This document shows, in pieces, positions 1 through 8,925 of a DNA stretch of 64,000 nucleotides. The position numbers were made by a program, and so were the translations under genes. Source of the stretch: JALYUM01 sp036688685 (lineage in GTDB: Bacteria > Pseudomonadota > Gammaproteobacteria > Burkholderiales > Burkholderiaceae_D); assembly GCF_036688685.1 (NCBI RefSeq), contig NZ_JAQQPS010000007.1, positions 169,801-233,800 of the forward strand, in the 5' to 3' direction. Numbering within the stretch: the first letter of the stretch is position 1; each line of letters begins with the position of its first letter. The notes beneath the pieces were generated by a model, which ran no database searches, was not told the DNA's origin, and worked only from the letters and a program-made list of their open reading frames with translations.

Positions 1-204
1 CACTATTTTGCGTATGCCCAATGGCCGTCCGAACGCGTCTGGGCGACCCAACCCGAGCCGAGTGCACGCATGGTCGCGCTGCGAAACCAGATGCGTGCCG
101 TCGCTGAACTTGTCGATGGCCCACTGCGGGGTGACGTCGTTGCCGACCTGCTGATATCAGTCGCTCCCGACCGGGTGGAACAGGCTGGCGCTAGCACTGA
201 CTGA
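1..204 (+). CDS. C-terminal end of a probable antibiotic biosynthesis monooxygenase (ABM) family protein
   Basis: Frame 1 is open from the first base to a TGA at 202-204, giving the last 67 residues of a gene that begins outside the window. The fragment contains F-x-Y-A-Q-W-P-S and a following Trp, which resembles the core of ABM-fold (dimeric alpha/beta barrel) small monooxygenases. The rest of the tail is Ala/Asp-rich and uninformative. The family call rests on one short motif, so it is tentative. The gene converges on the diguanylate cyclase with a 61 bp gap. Confidence 0.5.
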   Translation, partial: HYFAYAQWPSERVWATQPEPSARMVALRNQMRAVAELVDGPLRGDVVADLLISVAPDRVEQAGASTD

Positions 205-265
205 CACTGGTGACAGGTGTGGGTCGTTATCCCATCATTTACCGGCGCGTACTTCGTGCACGAGC

Positions 266-1861
266 TTAGCGCACCAGCTGCAGGTTGGCCGGCGCGGCGC
301 CGCCAGGCGCATCCTGGCGTGCCACGAAACGGTCGCGCCCGGCCGCCTTGGCCTGATACAGCAAGTCATCGGCCTTTTGCACCCAGTGCGCCGGCGCGTC
401 GTCCTGTGCGCTGGCGTAACCCGTGTAGACGCCCAGGCTGATGGTCACGTGGCCAAACGGGCTGTCGGCATGCGCCAGCGCCACCGCGGCGATTTTCGCG
501 CGGATGTTGCGCGCCACGGCGCAGGCGCCTTCCAGGTCGGTCTCGGGCAGGATCACGATGAATTCTTCGCCGCCGTAGCGCGCGGCCAGGTCGGCCGGTC
601 GGCGCAGCCCGGCGGCAATCGCCGCGGCCACCTGGCGCAGGCATGCGTCGCCGGCCACGTGGCCATAGTGGTCGTTGTATTTCTTGAAAAGGTCGACGTC
701 GCCAAGGATCACCGAACACGGCTTGCCATTGCGGCGCGCACGATCCTGCTCGGTGGTCAGCGTCTTTTCGAAATGGCGCCGGTTGGCCAGGCCGGTCAGG
801 CTATCGGTATTGGCCAGCGCCTGCAGCGCCACGTTGTTCGATTCGGTTACGTCACGGGCGCGTCGCAACTCGTTCTCCAGCGCTTCGCGCACCCGCATCT
901 GGCCTATCATACGGCGCGCGCCCCAGCCCAGCACGGCGATGGAGAACAGCACGATGCCACTCGTCTCGCCCATCGACACCCACCATTCGGCCAGGATCTC
1001 GGGCTTGGCCTGCGCGATGGCGACGATCAGCGGAAACCCCTCCAGGTGGCGATAGCTGTAGAGGCGTTCGATGCCGTCGATTTTCGACACCAGCATGACG
1101 GTGCCGACGGCCCCCTGCTCCTTGAACACCGTCGCCAGTGCACCGCCGGTCACCTTTGCGCCCAACATGGCCGGATTGTACGGGCGCCGGTACAGCAGTG
1201 TCCCGTCGTCGATCGCCAGGACGATGGTGCCGGTCTTGCCGACGTCGATGCTGTCGTAAAACTTGCGGAAAAATTGCAGGCTGAGCGAGGCCATCGCGAC
1301 GCCGCCGAAACTGCCGTCGGGCCGGTCGATGCGGCGCGTCAGCGGAATGATCAGCACGCCGCTCGCGCGGCTGCGGATCGGACTGCCGACATGGGTGCCG
1401 CGATCCTTGTGGGTCATGTGGTAGCGGAAAAAATCGTGTTCGGCGTCGCGCCCGTCCAGCAGGGTCGGCAGCGACGTGACCAGGCGCGCGCCGTCGGGTG
1501 CATACAAAAACAGTTCCTGGATTTCCGGGGTGGCCGCGGCGATGTTGCGCAGGCGACCTTGCAGATGCGCGCGCGCCTCCGGCACCGCTTGCACGCGCTC
1601 GGCGCGTTCGACCATTTCGCCAAGGATCGCATCGCCCACCTTCAGCGAGCGCTCCGCATGCGAGGCCAGCGCGCGCGCCATGTTGCCGGTACGGATAGCA
1701 GTGTCTTGCAGCTGGCCGCGGTAAGTGGCCACCAGCCCCCACACGTTCAGTCCGACCAGCACGAAGCAAAAGCAGCCGATCAAAATGATCGTGCGCTTGA
1801 TCATGGGCCGGCGGAGCTGGTCGAGTTGATCGATGGCGGACTGCGATTGCGTGTGCGTCAT
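266..1861 (-). CDS. Membrane diguanylate cyclase with periplasmic Cache-type sensor and GGDEF domain
   Basis: This 531-residue protein should make cyclic di-GMP from two GTP at the inner membrane. An N-terminal membrane helix lies at about residues 24-46. An extracytoplasmic region of roughly 240 residues with a double-Cache pattern (FFRYHMTHKD followed by a G-x-P-x-x-S stretch) comes next, then a second helix near 300. The GGDEF domain occupies about 355-520. The active-site loop reads GGEEF at 430-434, which is a functional variant. An R-P-A-D sequence sits exactly five residues upstream, matching the c-di-GMP inhibitory I-site, so product feedback is likely. The ligand of the sensor cannot be read from sequence. 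The gene diverges from the marR efflux operon across a palindrome-rich 239 bp gap. Confidence 0.93.
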   Translation of the reverse strand: MTHTQSQSAIDQLDQLRRPMIKRTIILIGCFCFVLVGLNVWGLVATYRGQLQDTAIRTGNMARALASHAERSLKVGDAILGEMVERAERVQAVPEARAHLQGRLRNIAAATPEIQELFLYAPDGARLVTSLPTLLDGRDAEHDFFRYHMTHKDRGTHVGSPIRSRASGVLIIPLTRRIDRPDGSFGGVAMASLSLQFFRKFYDSIDVGKTGTIVLAIDDGTLLYRRPYNPAMLGAKVTGGALATVFKEQGAVGTVMLVSKIDGIERLYSYRHLEGFPLIVAIAQAKPEILAEWWVSMGETSGIVLFSIAVLGWGARRMIGQMRVREALENELRRARDVTESNNVALQALANTDSLTGLANRRHFEKTLTTEQDRARRNGKPCSVILGDVDLFKKYNDHYGHVAGDACLRQVAAAIAAGLRRPADLAARYGGEEFIVILPETDLEGACAVARNIRAKIAAVALAHADSPFGHVTISLGVYTGYASAQDDAPAHWVQKADDLLYQAKAAGRDRFVARQDAPGGAAPANLQLVR

Positions 1862-1979
1862 GCGAGTTAGTTGCAGTGGGTAAAGTAATTACAGTATGGC
1901 ACGGCGGAGGCAAAAAAATCCGGCCATGCCATGAATTGTTGCAAATGATCACTTCTCACGCCCGAGAAACGACACAAGC

Positions 1980-2001
1980 GTGACAATCGTGTGCTTGTCA
2001 C
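1980..2001. promoter_or_regulatory. 22 bp perfect inverted repeat, candidate operator
   Basis: GTGACAA and TTGTCAC form perfect 7 bp arms around an 8 bp spacer. The site lies in the gap between the divergent diguanylate cyclase and marR genes, about 100 bp upstream of the MarR start. MarR-family proteins commonly bind palindromes of this size next to their own gene, so autoregulation is a reasonable inference. There is no binding evidence. Confidence 0.4.
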
Positions 2002-2022
2002 CATTCCTGACCAGCGCCCTGC

Positions 2023-2055
2023 GCCCGCACCGGTGCTGGCAGCACCGGTGCGGGC
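2023..2055. terminator. Perfect 15 bp stem-loop, terminator or attenuator-like
   Basis: GCCCGCACCGGTGCT at 2023-2037 pairs perfectly with 2041-2055 across a GGC loop. Only a short ATTTC tail follows, so it is not a classical T-tract terminator on either strand. It lies 45 bp before the likely MarR start codon. It could be an attenuator, a protein-binding palindrome or the end of an upstream transcript. Confidence 0.4.
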
Positions 2056-2100
2056 ATTTCGAGGCTTGATCCGCAAGAAACTACTTTGGATGCTAAACTT

Positions 2101-2601
2101 ATGCATTCCAATTTTACGCACCCGCATCAGATGACACCACCAACACTGCCAGATGACACCTACAAGCGCCTTGCCACGGCCTTGACGCAGGCGGCGCGCG
2201 CCTACCGCGCCGGCGCCGACAAGGTCGCGGCCGATTACGGTTTATCGGAAGCGACCGGCCTGCCGGTGATGCTGATCGGCCGCTTCGGCGGCAGCGGCGT
2301 GCGTCCCGGCGTACTGGCCGACGCGCTCGGGCTGGAGCCGTCGTCGCTGGTGCGCGTGGTCGACCAGTTGATCGAAACCGGCCTGGTGCTGCGTCACGAC
2401 GACCCGGTCGACCGGCGCGCCAAAATCCTCAGCCTGACCGAGGCAGGCAAGAACACCGCCAGCCTGATGGAAAGCGCGCTGATCCCGTTCCGCCAGAACG
2501 TGTTCGGCGCGTTTTCACCCGCCGATGTGGAAACCTGCCTGCGCGTGCTGGCCGGCCTGCCCGAAGCGATCACCCACAGCAACGACGACACGGCAGCATG
2601 A
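2101..2601 (+). CDS. MarR family transcriptional regulator of the adjacent efflux operon
   Basis: A winged-helix MarR protein of about 166 residues. The recognition region (G-V-R-P-G-V-L-A-D-A-L-G-L-E-P-S-S-L-V-R) and the wing with D-D-P-x-D-R-R-A-K are typical. The ATG at 2101 was chosen; a TTG at 2086 and an ATG at 2131 are possible alternatives. The gene overlaps the downstream FUSC gene by an ATGA junction, which implies translational coupling. MarR proteins next to aromatic-acid or drug efflux operons usually repress them and are released by small phenolic ligands. Here that role is inferred from position. Two palindromes upstream are candidate binding sites. Confidence 0.88.
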   Translation: MHSNFTHPHQMTPPTLPDDTYKRLATALTQAARAYRAGADKVAADYGLSEATGLPVMLIGRFGGSGVRPGVLADALGLEPSSLVRVVDQLIETGLVLRHDDPVDRRAKILSLTEAGKNTASLMESALIPFRQNVFGAFSPADVETCLRVLAGLPEAITHSNDDTAA

Positions 2602-4628
2602 GCCTGGTGTCACGGTCGGAGCTGCTGTTCTCCGTCAAATCTTTCGCGGCGGCGATGCTGGCCGTCTACCTGTCGATGCGCATCGGCCTGCCGCGCCCGT
2701 TCTGGGCCATGATGACGGCCTACATCGTGGCCGCACCCTTCGCCGGCCCCACCCGCTCAAAAGGGGTATATCGCGCCGGCGGCACGCTGCTGGGGGCGAT
2801 TTTCGTCACGTTCGCCGTGCCGCGCCTGGTCAACGCGCCCGAATTGCTGTCGCTGGTGATCGCCCTGTGGATCGGCGGCTGTTTGTATGTCTCGCTGCTG
2901 GACCGCACGCCGCGCTCCTATATGTTGATGCTGGCCGGCTACAGCGCCGGCTTGATCGCCTTCCCGGCGGTGAACGATCCGGGCGCCGTGTTCGACATCG
3001 GCCTGGCCCGCGTCGAAGAAATCACGCTGGGCATGCTGTGCGCGACGCTGGTGCACAGCCTGGTATTGCCGCAGCCGTTCGGCCCCGTCATCCTGCGGCG
3101 CCTCGATGGCGCAATCGGCGATGCGCGCCACTGGATCGCCGATGCGCTGCATGCCAGCGGCGTACGCAATACCGACTTTGACCGGCGCAAACTGGCCGGC
3201 GACATCACCGAGCTGCGTTTGATGAGTACCCACCTGCCCTTCGACACCTCGCACCTGCGCTGGACCGCCAACGCCGTGCACGCGCTGCAGGAACGGCTGG
3301 CGCAATTCGTCTCCATCGTGTCGGGTGTCGAGGACCGTCTGCAAACACTGCGCGCGCTCGATGCGCAGGCCGTGGCGGCACGCTGGCAGGTGCTGCTCGA
3401 TGCGATCGTCGCCATGACCGACGCACCCTACAGCGAGGTAGCGGCCACCAGCGCCGCACTGTACCAGCGCATCGACGCCCTGCCTGCGCCCGGCGCCGAG
3501 ATCGACTGGATCGGCCTGCTGGAACTGAACCTGGCAGCGCGCCTGCGCCGCCTGGTCGACGCCTGGGTCGAAACCAGCGTCCTGCGCCAGCACATCGACG
3601 CCGGCGTGCACGGCAAATTGCCTGCCGCCGCGCGCCACCAGCCGGGCGTCACCACGGGCGGCCTGCACCTGGACCACGGGATGGCCGCGCTGTCGGCGTG
3701 CGCGACGATCGTCGCCGTGTTGATCTGCTGCGCGTTCTGGATCCTGACCGGCTGGCCCGCCGGCGCCACCGCGCCGATGATGGCGGCGGTGCTGTGCTGC
3801 TTCTTTTCGACCCAGGACGATCCGGTCCCGTTCATCAAGAGTTTTCTTGCATGGACCGTGTATTCGGTCCCCGCGTCCGCGCTGTATTTACTGGTGCTGC
3901 TGCCGGCGGTGCACAGTTTCGAGATGTTCGTGCTGATCTGCGCACCAGCCTTCCTTGCGATTGGCGTCCTGCTGGCGCGCCCGTCCACCTTTGGCCGCGC
4001 CATGCCGTTCCTGTTCGGAATTTGCGGCACGCTGGCGATGATCGACACCCACAGTGCCGACATGGTCACCTTCGTGAACGTCACGCTGGCGCAGCTGTTC
4101 GGCGTCGCGGTGGCGGCGGCCACCACCGGCCTGTTGCGCCGCGTCGGCGCCGACTGGACCGCGCGGCGCTTGTTGAAAGCCGGCTGGCGCGAACTGGCGC
4201 GCCTGGGCGGCGGCGAAAAGATCACGCTGGCGGCTTTCTCGGCGCGCATGGTCGACCGCATCGCGCTGCTGACGCCGCGCCTGGCGCAGGCCGGCGTCAG
4301 CCAGGCCAGCGGCGCCTTCAACGATTTACGCATCGGCCTGAACATGACGGTGCTGCAGAACGCGCGCGCCGACCTGGGCCCTGACGCTGCCGCGCTGGCG
4401 CCCGTGATGCGCCAGCTGGCGACCCGCTTCGCGCTGCTGCCCGCGCGCGACGACGCCAGCGAACGCCAGTTGCTCGCTGCGCTCGACCATGCCCTGCGCG
4501 CGATCAGCGCCGCTGCGCGCGATGCGGCGCGCGCGCGCGCGCTGGCCTCTCTCACCAGCGTGCGGCGCGACCTGTTCCCGTCCGTGCCCCCCTATCAACC
4601 CATGCCAACCGAAGGGAGCGTCGCATGA
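2598..4628 (+). CDS. FUSC family inner-membrane permease, AaeB-like aromatic acid exporter
   Basis: This 676-residue protein has two hydrophobic blocks of several helices each (about residues 10-165 and 360-510) separated by a soluble region. This is the duplicated FUSC arrangement of AaeB and related exporters. It should be the energy-coupled inner-membrane part of a tripartite pump with the DUF1656, HlyD and NodT proteins that follow. Its start overlaps the marR stop (ATGA) and its stop overlaps the DUF1656 start (ATGA), so the operon is tightly coupled. The family exports p-hydroxybenzoate-like acids or fusaric acid. The substrate here is unknown. A run of alternating GC lies near the 3' end (about 4525-4540). 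Confidence 0.9.
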   Translation: MSLVSRSELLFSVKSFAAAMLAVYLSMRIGLPRPFWAMMTAYIVAAPFAGPTRSKGVYRAGGTLLGAIFVTFAVPRLVNAPELLSLVIALWIGGCLYVSLLDRTPRSYMLMLAGYSAGLIAFPAVNDPGAVFDIGLARVEEITLGMLCATLVHSLVLPQPFGPVILRRLDGAIGDARHWIADALHASGVRNTDFDRRKLAGDITELRLMSTHLPFDTSHLRWTANAVHALQERLAQFVSIVSGVEDRLQTLRALDAQAVAARWQVLLDAIVAMTDAPYSEVAATSAALYQRIDALPAPGAEIDWIGLLELNLAARLRRLVDAWVETSVLRQHIDAGVHGKLPAAARHQPGVTTGGLHLDHGMAALSACATIVAVLICCAFWILTGWPAGATAPMMAAVLCCFFSTQDDPVPFIKSFLAWTVYSVPASALYLLVLLPAVHSFEMFVLICAPAFLAIGVLLARPSTFGRAMPFLFGICGTLAMIDTHSADMVTFVNVTLAQLFGVAVAAATTGLLRRVGADWTARRLLKAGWRELARLGGGEKITLAAFSARMVDRIALLTPRLAQAGVSQASGAFNDLRIGLNMTVLQNARADLGPDAAALAPVMRQLATRFALLPARDDASERQLLAALDHALRAISAAARDAARARALASLTSVRRDLFPSVPPYQPMPTEGSVA

Positions 4629-4831
4629 TCGGCGAAGTGAGCCTGTATGGGCTGTTCCTTCCACCTTTATTGTTGCTGGCGCTGGCGGCGCTGCTCGTCA
4701 CGCGCCTCCTGAAGCTGGTGCTGGCGCGCACGGCGTTCTACCGCGTGGTGTGGCACCCGGCGCTGTTCGACTTTTCCCTGTTCATTCTGGTGCTGGGCGC
4801 ACTGACATACTTCACACGTAACTGGTCCTGA
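4625..4831 (+). CDS. DUF1656 small membrane protein (AaeX-like)
   Basis: A 68-residue protein with two predicted membrane helices (about 8-30 and 43-62) and a Trp-His-Pro between them, as in the DUF1656/AaeX family. Members are almost always encoded between a FUSC permease and an HlyD-type adaptor. That is the arrangement here: ATGA overlap with the FUSC gene and one base before the HlyD start codon. It is thought to be an accessory subunit of the efflux complex. Its molecular role is not established. Confidence 0.88.
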   Translation: MIGEVSLYGLFLPPLLLLALAALLVTRLLKLVLARTAFYRVVWHPALFDFSLFILVLGALTYFTRNWS

Positions 4832-4832
4832 C

Positions 4833-5750
4833 ATGGCAACGAAAAAAATACTGGCGGCGACGAGCCGCATTCTGGTCACCCTGATAGCGAGCGCCGGCGC
4901 CATCTACGTCGGGGTGCAGCTCTGGCAGCACTACGAAGTGGAACCCTGGACCCGCGATGGGCGCCTGAAAGCCTACGTGGTGCAAGTGGCGCCCGACGTC
5001 ACCGGCCAGGTCACCAAGGTGTACGTACACGACAACCAGCATGTAACAGCGGGCGACCCGCTGTTCGACCTGGACCGGGCCCGCTTCGAGCTGGCCCTGC
5101 GCCAGAGCGAGGCACAAGTGACGGCCGCCCAGGCCGCGCTGGGCCAGACCGCGCGCGAAAACAAGCGCAACACCGAGCTCGATGACCTGGTGTCGGCCGA
5201 GTCGCGCGAGCAGGGCCAGACCCGCGCCGACCAGGCCAGGGCGGCGCTGGCGCAGGCCATCGTCAACCGCGACACGGCCAGACTCAACCTCGAGCGCACA
5301 CGCATTACCGCCGCCGTCGACGGCACGGTCACCAACCTCGACCTGCGCGCAGGCTCCTACGCCACCGCCACGCGGCCCGTGATGGCCCTGGTCGACAGCA
5401 GCTCGTTCTACGTCGAAGGTTATTTCGAAGAGACCAAGCTGCCCGGCATTGCGCTGGGCGACCGCGTCGACATCACGCTGATGGGCACCAGGACGCCCAT
5501 TCACGGCCACGTCGAGAGTTTCGCGAGCGGCATCGCCGACCGCGAGCGCTCGATGGGCGCCAACATGCTGCCCAACGTGAACCCGACTTTTAATTGGGTG
5601 CGCCTGGCCCAGCGCATCCCGGTGCGCATCGCGCTCGATCCGGTGCCGGCCAGCGTGCGCCTGGTGGCCGGACTGACCGCGACCGTCAAGGTCCTCGGCG
5701 CCGCTCCAGCAGCCGCTTCAACAACAAAAATCGCTGCCACCACCAAGTGA
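4833..5750 (+). CDS. HlyD/AaeA-type periplasmic adaptor of the FUSC efflux pump
   Basis: A 305-residue membrane fusion protein. One N-terminal membrane anchor lies at about residues 10-30. The lipoyl half-motifs flank an alpha-hairpin (about 85-160), and a beta-barrel segment with Y-V-E-G-Y-F-E-E-T-K follows, as in AaeA/EmrA-like adaptors. It should bridge the FUSC permease in the inner membrane to the NodT channel in the outer membrane. It starts one base after the DUF1656 stop and ends seven bases before the outer-membrane factor, in the same operon. Confidence 0.92.
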   Translation: MATKKILAATSRILVTLIASAGAIYVGVQLWQHYEVEPWTRDGRLKAYVVQVAPDVTGQVTKVYVHDNQHVTAGDPLFDLDRARFELALRQSEAQVTAAQAALGQTARENKRNTELDDLVSAESREQGQTRADQARAALAQAIVNRDTARLNLERTRITAAVDGTVTNLDLRAGSYATATRPVMALVDSSSFYVEGYFEETKLPGIALGDRVDITLMGTRTPIHGHVESFASGIADRERSMGANMLPNVNPTFNWVRLAQRIPVRIALDPVPASVRLVAGLTATVKVLGAAPAAASTTKIAATTK

Positions 5751-5757
5751 GAGTCAC

Positions 5758-7218
5758 ATGAACCGCGCTACCCAAACTGTCACCATGACGCTGCTGGCAG
5801 CCGCGCTGGCCGCCTGCACCACCGTCGGCCCGAACTACAAGGTGCCGCAGGACGCCATCCTCAACCGCCCGGCCGCGAATGCGCCGTTCCTGGGTGCGTC
5901 CGGAACACCGTTCCAGTCCGCGCCCTTGCCACCCGCGTGGTGGCGCCTGTACCAGGACCCGGTACTGGAGCGGCTGATTGTGCAAGCGTTTGCCGCGAAT
6001 ACCGACCTGCGCATGGCCGCGGCGAACCTGCAGCGCGCGCACGCGATCGTCGAGCAAGTCGAAGAAAAGAAAACGCCTGATGTTGACGCTAAAATTGCGC
6101 CGCAATACGGTCGCGTTGCCGGGTCCTCGCTCGGCATTCCCGAGGTCTTGCCGCGCACCGGCCTGTACGAAGGCGATATCCGCGTGTCGTACCAGGTCGA
6201 CATGTGGGGCCGCATCAAGCGCGCCATCGAAGCGGTGGAAGCCGACGCCGATGCCGCGCAGGCGGCCAGCGACCTGGCCCACGTGACAGTGGCCGCAGAC
6301 ACCACGCGGGCCTACGCCGAGGCTTGCTCGGCAGGTTACCAGCTGAAGGTGGCGCAGGCTACACTCGACCTGCAGCAGCGTTTTATCCAACTGACCGGGG
6401 AGCGCATCCGGCGCGGGCGCGGCACGGCACTGGAAACCAGTCGCGCCCAGGCCCAGTTCGAACAGCTGCGCGCGAATCTGCCGCCACTGGAAGCACGGCG
6501 CCGGGTCGCTCTGTATCGCCTGGCCGTGCTCACCGGCGCAGTGCCGGGCCAGTTCCCGGTCGACGTCGCGCAATGCGCCACGCCGCCGCGCGTGGCCGCC
6601 GCCATTCCCGTCGGCGATGGCGCGGCGCTGCTGCGCCGCCGTCCCGACGTGCGCCAGGCCGAGCGCCAGCTGGCCGGCGCCACGGCGCGCATCGGCGTGG
6701 CCACGGCCGAGCTGTATCCAAACATCAGCCTGGGCGCGTCGTTCGGCGGCGTCGGCATGAACAGCCAGTTCAATGACGCCAACACGTGGAAGTGGTCGCT
6801 GGGCCCGCTCATCTCATGGAATATTCCATCGCCGCGTTCCGCACGCACCCGCATCGCCGTCGCGAGCGCCGCCACCAGCGCCGCGCTCGCGCGTTTCGAT
6901 GGTGTGGTCCTGAACGCACTGCGCGAAACGGAAAGCGCGCTGACCATCTATGCCCGCGAACTGGACCGCAACGCCGCCCTGCGCGCGGCGCGCGACCAGA
7001 GCGCACTGGCGGCGCGCCAGTCGGCCAGGTTATATCAGTTCGGCCGTACCGATTTCCTGTCGCAGCTCGACGCCGACCGCACCCTGGCGGCATCGGAATC
7101 GGCGCTGGCCGGGTCGGATGCGCAGCTGGCGCTGGACCAGGTGCAGCTGTTCCTGGCACTGGGCGGCGGCTGGGAAACGACGCGGGCGGTCGCCGCCGCG
7201 GTGGCTGTCAAGTCATGA
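5758..7218 (+). CDS. NodT family outer-membrane efflux lipoprotein (RND-type outer membrane factor)
   Basis: A 486-residue TolC-fold channel. The signal peptide ends in a lipobox with Cys20 (L-A-A-C), followed by the T-T-V-G-P-N-Y-K sequence typical of the NodT family. The two repeated OEP domains, rich in coiled coil, cover about 70-260 and 280-470. It completes the tripartite pump encoded by the three preceding genes and is the last gene of the marR operon. It converges on the Asp-box protein gene with an 11 bp gap holding only a weak hairpin. Confidence 0.93.
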   Translation: MNRATQTVTMTLLAAALAACTTVGPNYKVPQDAILNRPAANAPFLGASGTPFQSAPLPPAWWRLYQDPVLERLIVQAFAANTDLRMAAANLQRAHAIVEQVEEKKTPDVDAKIAPQYGRVAGSSLGIPEVLPRTGLYEGDIRVSYQVDMWGRIKRAIEAVEADADAAQAASDLAHVTVAADTTRAYAEACSAGYQLKVAQATLDLQQRFIQLTGERIRRGRGTALETSRAQAQFEQLRANLPPLEARRRVALYRLAVLTGAVPGQFPVDVAQCATPPRVAAAIPVGDGAALLRRRPDVRQAERQLAGATARIGVATAELYPNISLGASFGGVGMNSQFNDANTWKWSLGPLISWNIPSPRSARTRIAVASAATSAALARFDGVVLNALRETESALTIYARELDRNAALRAARDQSALAARQSARLYQFGRTDFLSQLDADRTLAASESALAGSDAQLALDQVQLFLALGGGWETTRAVAAAVAVKS

Positions 7219-7229
7219 GTGCATAGCGC

Positions 7230-8174
7230 TCATTTGCCAAAGAACGCATCGCCGATGCGTGTTCCGTCAAGTGGAATCGGCTCCCAGCGCTGTTCACGCT
7301 GGATATAGCGATAAATGCCGCGCCAGGTCGCCGCATACAGCAAGCCGGCGCTATTTTGGCGTATCACAAACACGACATCGAGCGGAGCGATGTTACGTGC
7401 TTTCAGGGGATCTGGCAGACCAGCCTGGAACGATTCCCAGCGCTGGCCGCCATCCACGCTGCGCACCAAGCCCGCAAAGGAACTGGCGTACATGATATCG
7501 TCGATCATGGCGATCAAGCTGGGCTGGAAGTCGGTTTCGCTATACCAGCCGGCATCAGGATTGTCCCCGCGCGAACGTGGCGCGCCAAAGTCGATCTTTC
7601 TCCAGCCACGTTCAGGATCATATCGATAGGCGACACTGCTTGACCCGTCAAGCGAGATGGCGCTGGCGTAGACGCCGTGCGTCAGCCCCGAGAACAAGCG
7701 CACATTCTGGATAAAAGGCAGACCGGCCAGGCGCGTCCAGTGCATGCCGAGATCGTCGCTCAGATACAACGCGTCCCGGGTTACCGCATACAGGTTGGCG
7801 CCGAAATAGACGATGGACCGGCACCAGTCCGTGCCAGGCAAACTGCCCAGCGCAGTCCGGACCGCGTTCGCACGTTTAAAAACGCCCGCGCCATCACAGC
7901 CATATTCGGACTGCCCCACGATGATCGGGTTCACGTCGTCGAAACGCGCATCGAGCACCGGCCATGCTTCCGGCGTCGTGGGATCCCATACGCTGCCGGT
8001 CGGACTGCCACGAAAATAGCGTTGATAGCTGGTCGACACGAGCAAGCCGTCACCAGGCCCGATATGGAACCGCGTGATCGAATTCGGCCGCGGCGGCGGC
8101 ATTGCATGCGCCATCGAACAAAACATGAGCAGCGCGATACACGTCCACCTGCTTCTCCGGAACAGCCGTACCAT
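7230..8174 (-). CDS. Secreted BNR/Asp-box repeat protein of unknown function
   Basis: A 314-residue exported protein. Starting at the ATG at 8172-8174 gives a short basic N-terminus, a hydrophobic stretch and an A-M-A-like cleavage site. A longer start at 8222 would bury this signal peptide. Two Asp-boxes (S-x-D-x-G-x-x-W) are visible, S-D-D-L-G-M-H-W and S-V-D-G-G-Q-R-W, with further weak blades between. This suggests a beta-propeller like sialidases and Ycf48-type proteins, but no sialidase catalytic residues can be assigned. It appears monocistronic. Confidence 0.75.
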   Translation of the reverse strand: MVRLFRRSRWTCIALLMFCSMAHAMPPPRPNSITRFHIGPGDGLLVSTSYQRYFRGSPTGSVWDPTTPEAWPVLDARFDDVNPIIVGQSEYGCDGAGVFKRANAVRTALGSLPGTDWCRSIVYFGANLYAVTRDALYLSDDLGMHWTRLAGLPFIQNVRLFSGLTHGVYASAISLDGSSSVAYRYDPERGWRKIDFGAPRSRGDNPDAGWYSETDFQPSLIAMIDDIMYASSFAGLVRSVDGGQRWESFQAGLPDPLKARNIAPLDVVFVIRQNSAGLLYAATWRGIYRYIQREQRWEPIPLDGTRIGDAFFGK

Positions 8175-8261
8175 CGGGTCGGCACCGCGTGTCGCGACAA
8201 GCTGCGCAATCGTTGTCATCATTTTTTCAACAGTACCGGTAAATGACCCCAGGTCGGGCAG

Positions 8262-8682
8262 ATGATTTTAACCGCTCCGCACCCATCGCAGCCTCGGGGA
8301 AACGCCATCATATCGACACTGCGCTTCGAGTCGCCGGCGACGCGGCCGGGCTGGAACCGCGGCTGGGAAAGCGACTGGGGCACCTGTCCGAACTGGATTT
8401 CGCGCGAAGGCGCGCGGCGTCGACCACGAAGCCAAGCTGGTGTTCACCCGCATGCTGAGCGGCCCGATGGATGACACGCCGGGCACCCTGAGCCTGGCCG
8501 GTGGCCTTCCTCGATGCGGGCCAGCGCTACAGCGCCGAAATCTACCGCGACGGCGACCAGGCCGACTACCGCACAGCGCGCCACTTCGAACTGGTCACCG
8601 AAACGAAGACCGTGACGGCGCAGGACGTGCTGCAAGTACGCCGGGCGGCGGCCTGGCGATACACCTGACGCCGCAGCTTTGA
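8262..8682 (+). pseudogene. Decayed remnant of a GH97 family alpha-glucosidase/alpha-galactosidase gene
   Basis: Pieces of the C-terminal half of a glycoside hydrolase family 97 protein can be read, but only by switching frame at least three times. One segment ends in W-I-S-R-E-G-A-R. The next frame gives V-D-H-E-A-K-L-V-F-T-R-M-L-S-G-P-M-D-D-T-P-G, close to the conserved GH97 F-T-R-M-L-A-G-P-M-D motif. A third frame gives A-F-L-D-A-G-Q-R-Y-S-A-E-I-Y-R-D-G. The last returns to G-G-G-L-A-I-H-L-T-P-Q-L and a stop at 8682, a normal GH97 ending. No start or catalytic barrel remains. Confidence 0.75.
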
Positions 8683-8837
8683 TGATCTAAGTAGCGGCCA
8701 GAGATTTACCGTGAATCGGCCACCCAATGTATGCGTTATCGTTGCATTTAAGACCGCAGTGCGAGGCAGAGCCGCAAGACACGGGACGTTTGCGGCTCTG
8801 CCGCGCATACTTTGACGTGCTGCAGATGGGTTATGGG

Positions 8838-8855
8838 TCCCGGCCTGCGCCGGGA
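8838..8855. repeat. Dispersed palindromic repeat (TCCCGGC-CTGC-GCCGGGA)
   Basis: A perfect 7 bp stem around a CTGC loop, embedded in a GGTCCCGGCCTGCGCCGGGATGACGG-type context. On the minus strand this reads V-I-P-A-Q-A-G-T, a familiar false translation of interspersed palindromic elements in proteobacterial genomes. A related hairpin sits at 25029-25046. The 8683-8925 gap holds no gene that I can support. Confidence 0.55.
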
Positions 8856-8925
8856 TGACGGTTTTTGGTAGGTTGGTGCAGGCAAGTTTTGCTTCATCAC
8901 CACACATGAAATTTCTGATGCTTAC

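Noticed and set aside
377..1870. Long plus-strand frame opposite the diguanylate cyclase
   Set aside because: Antisense shadow caused by GC-rich codon bias; no domain sense, while the other strand gives a full GGDEF protein.
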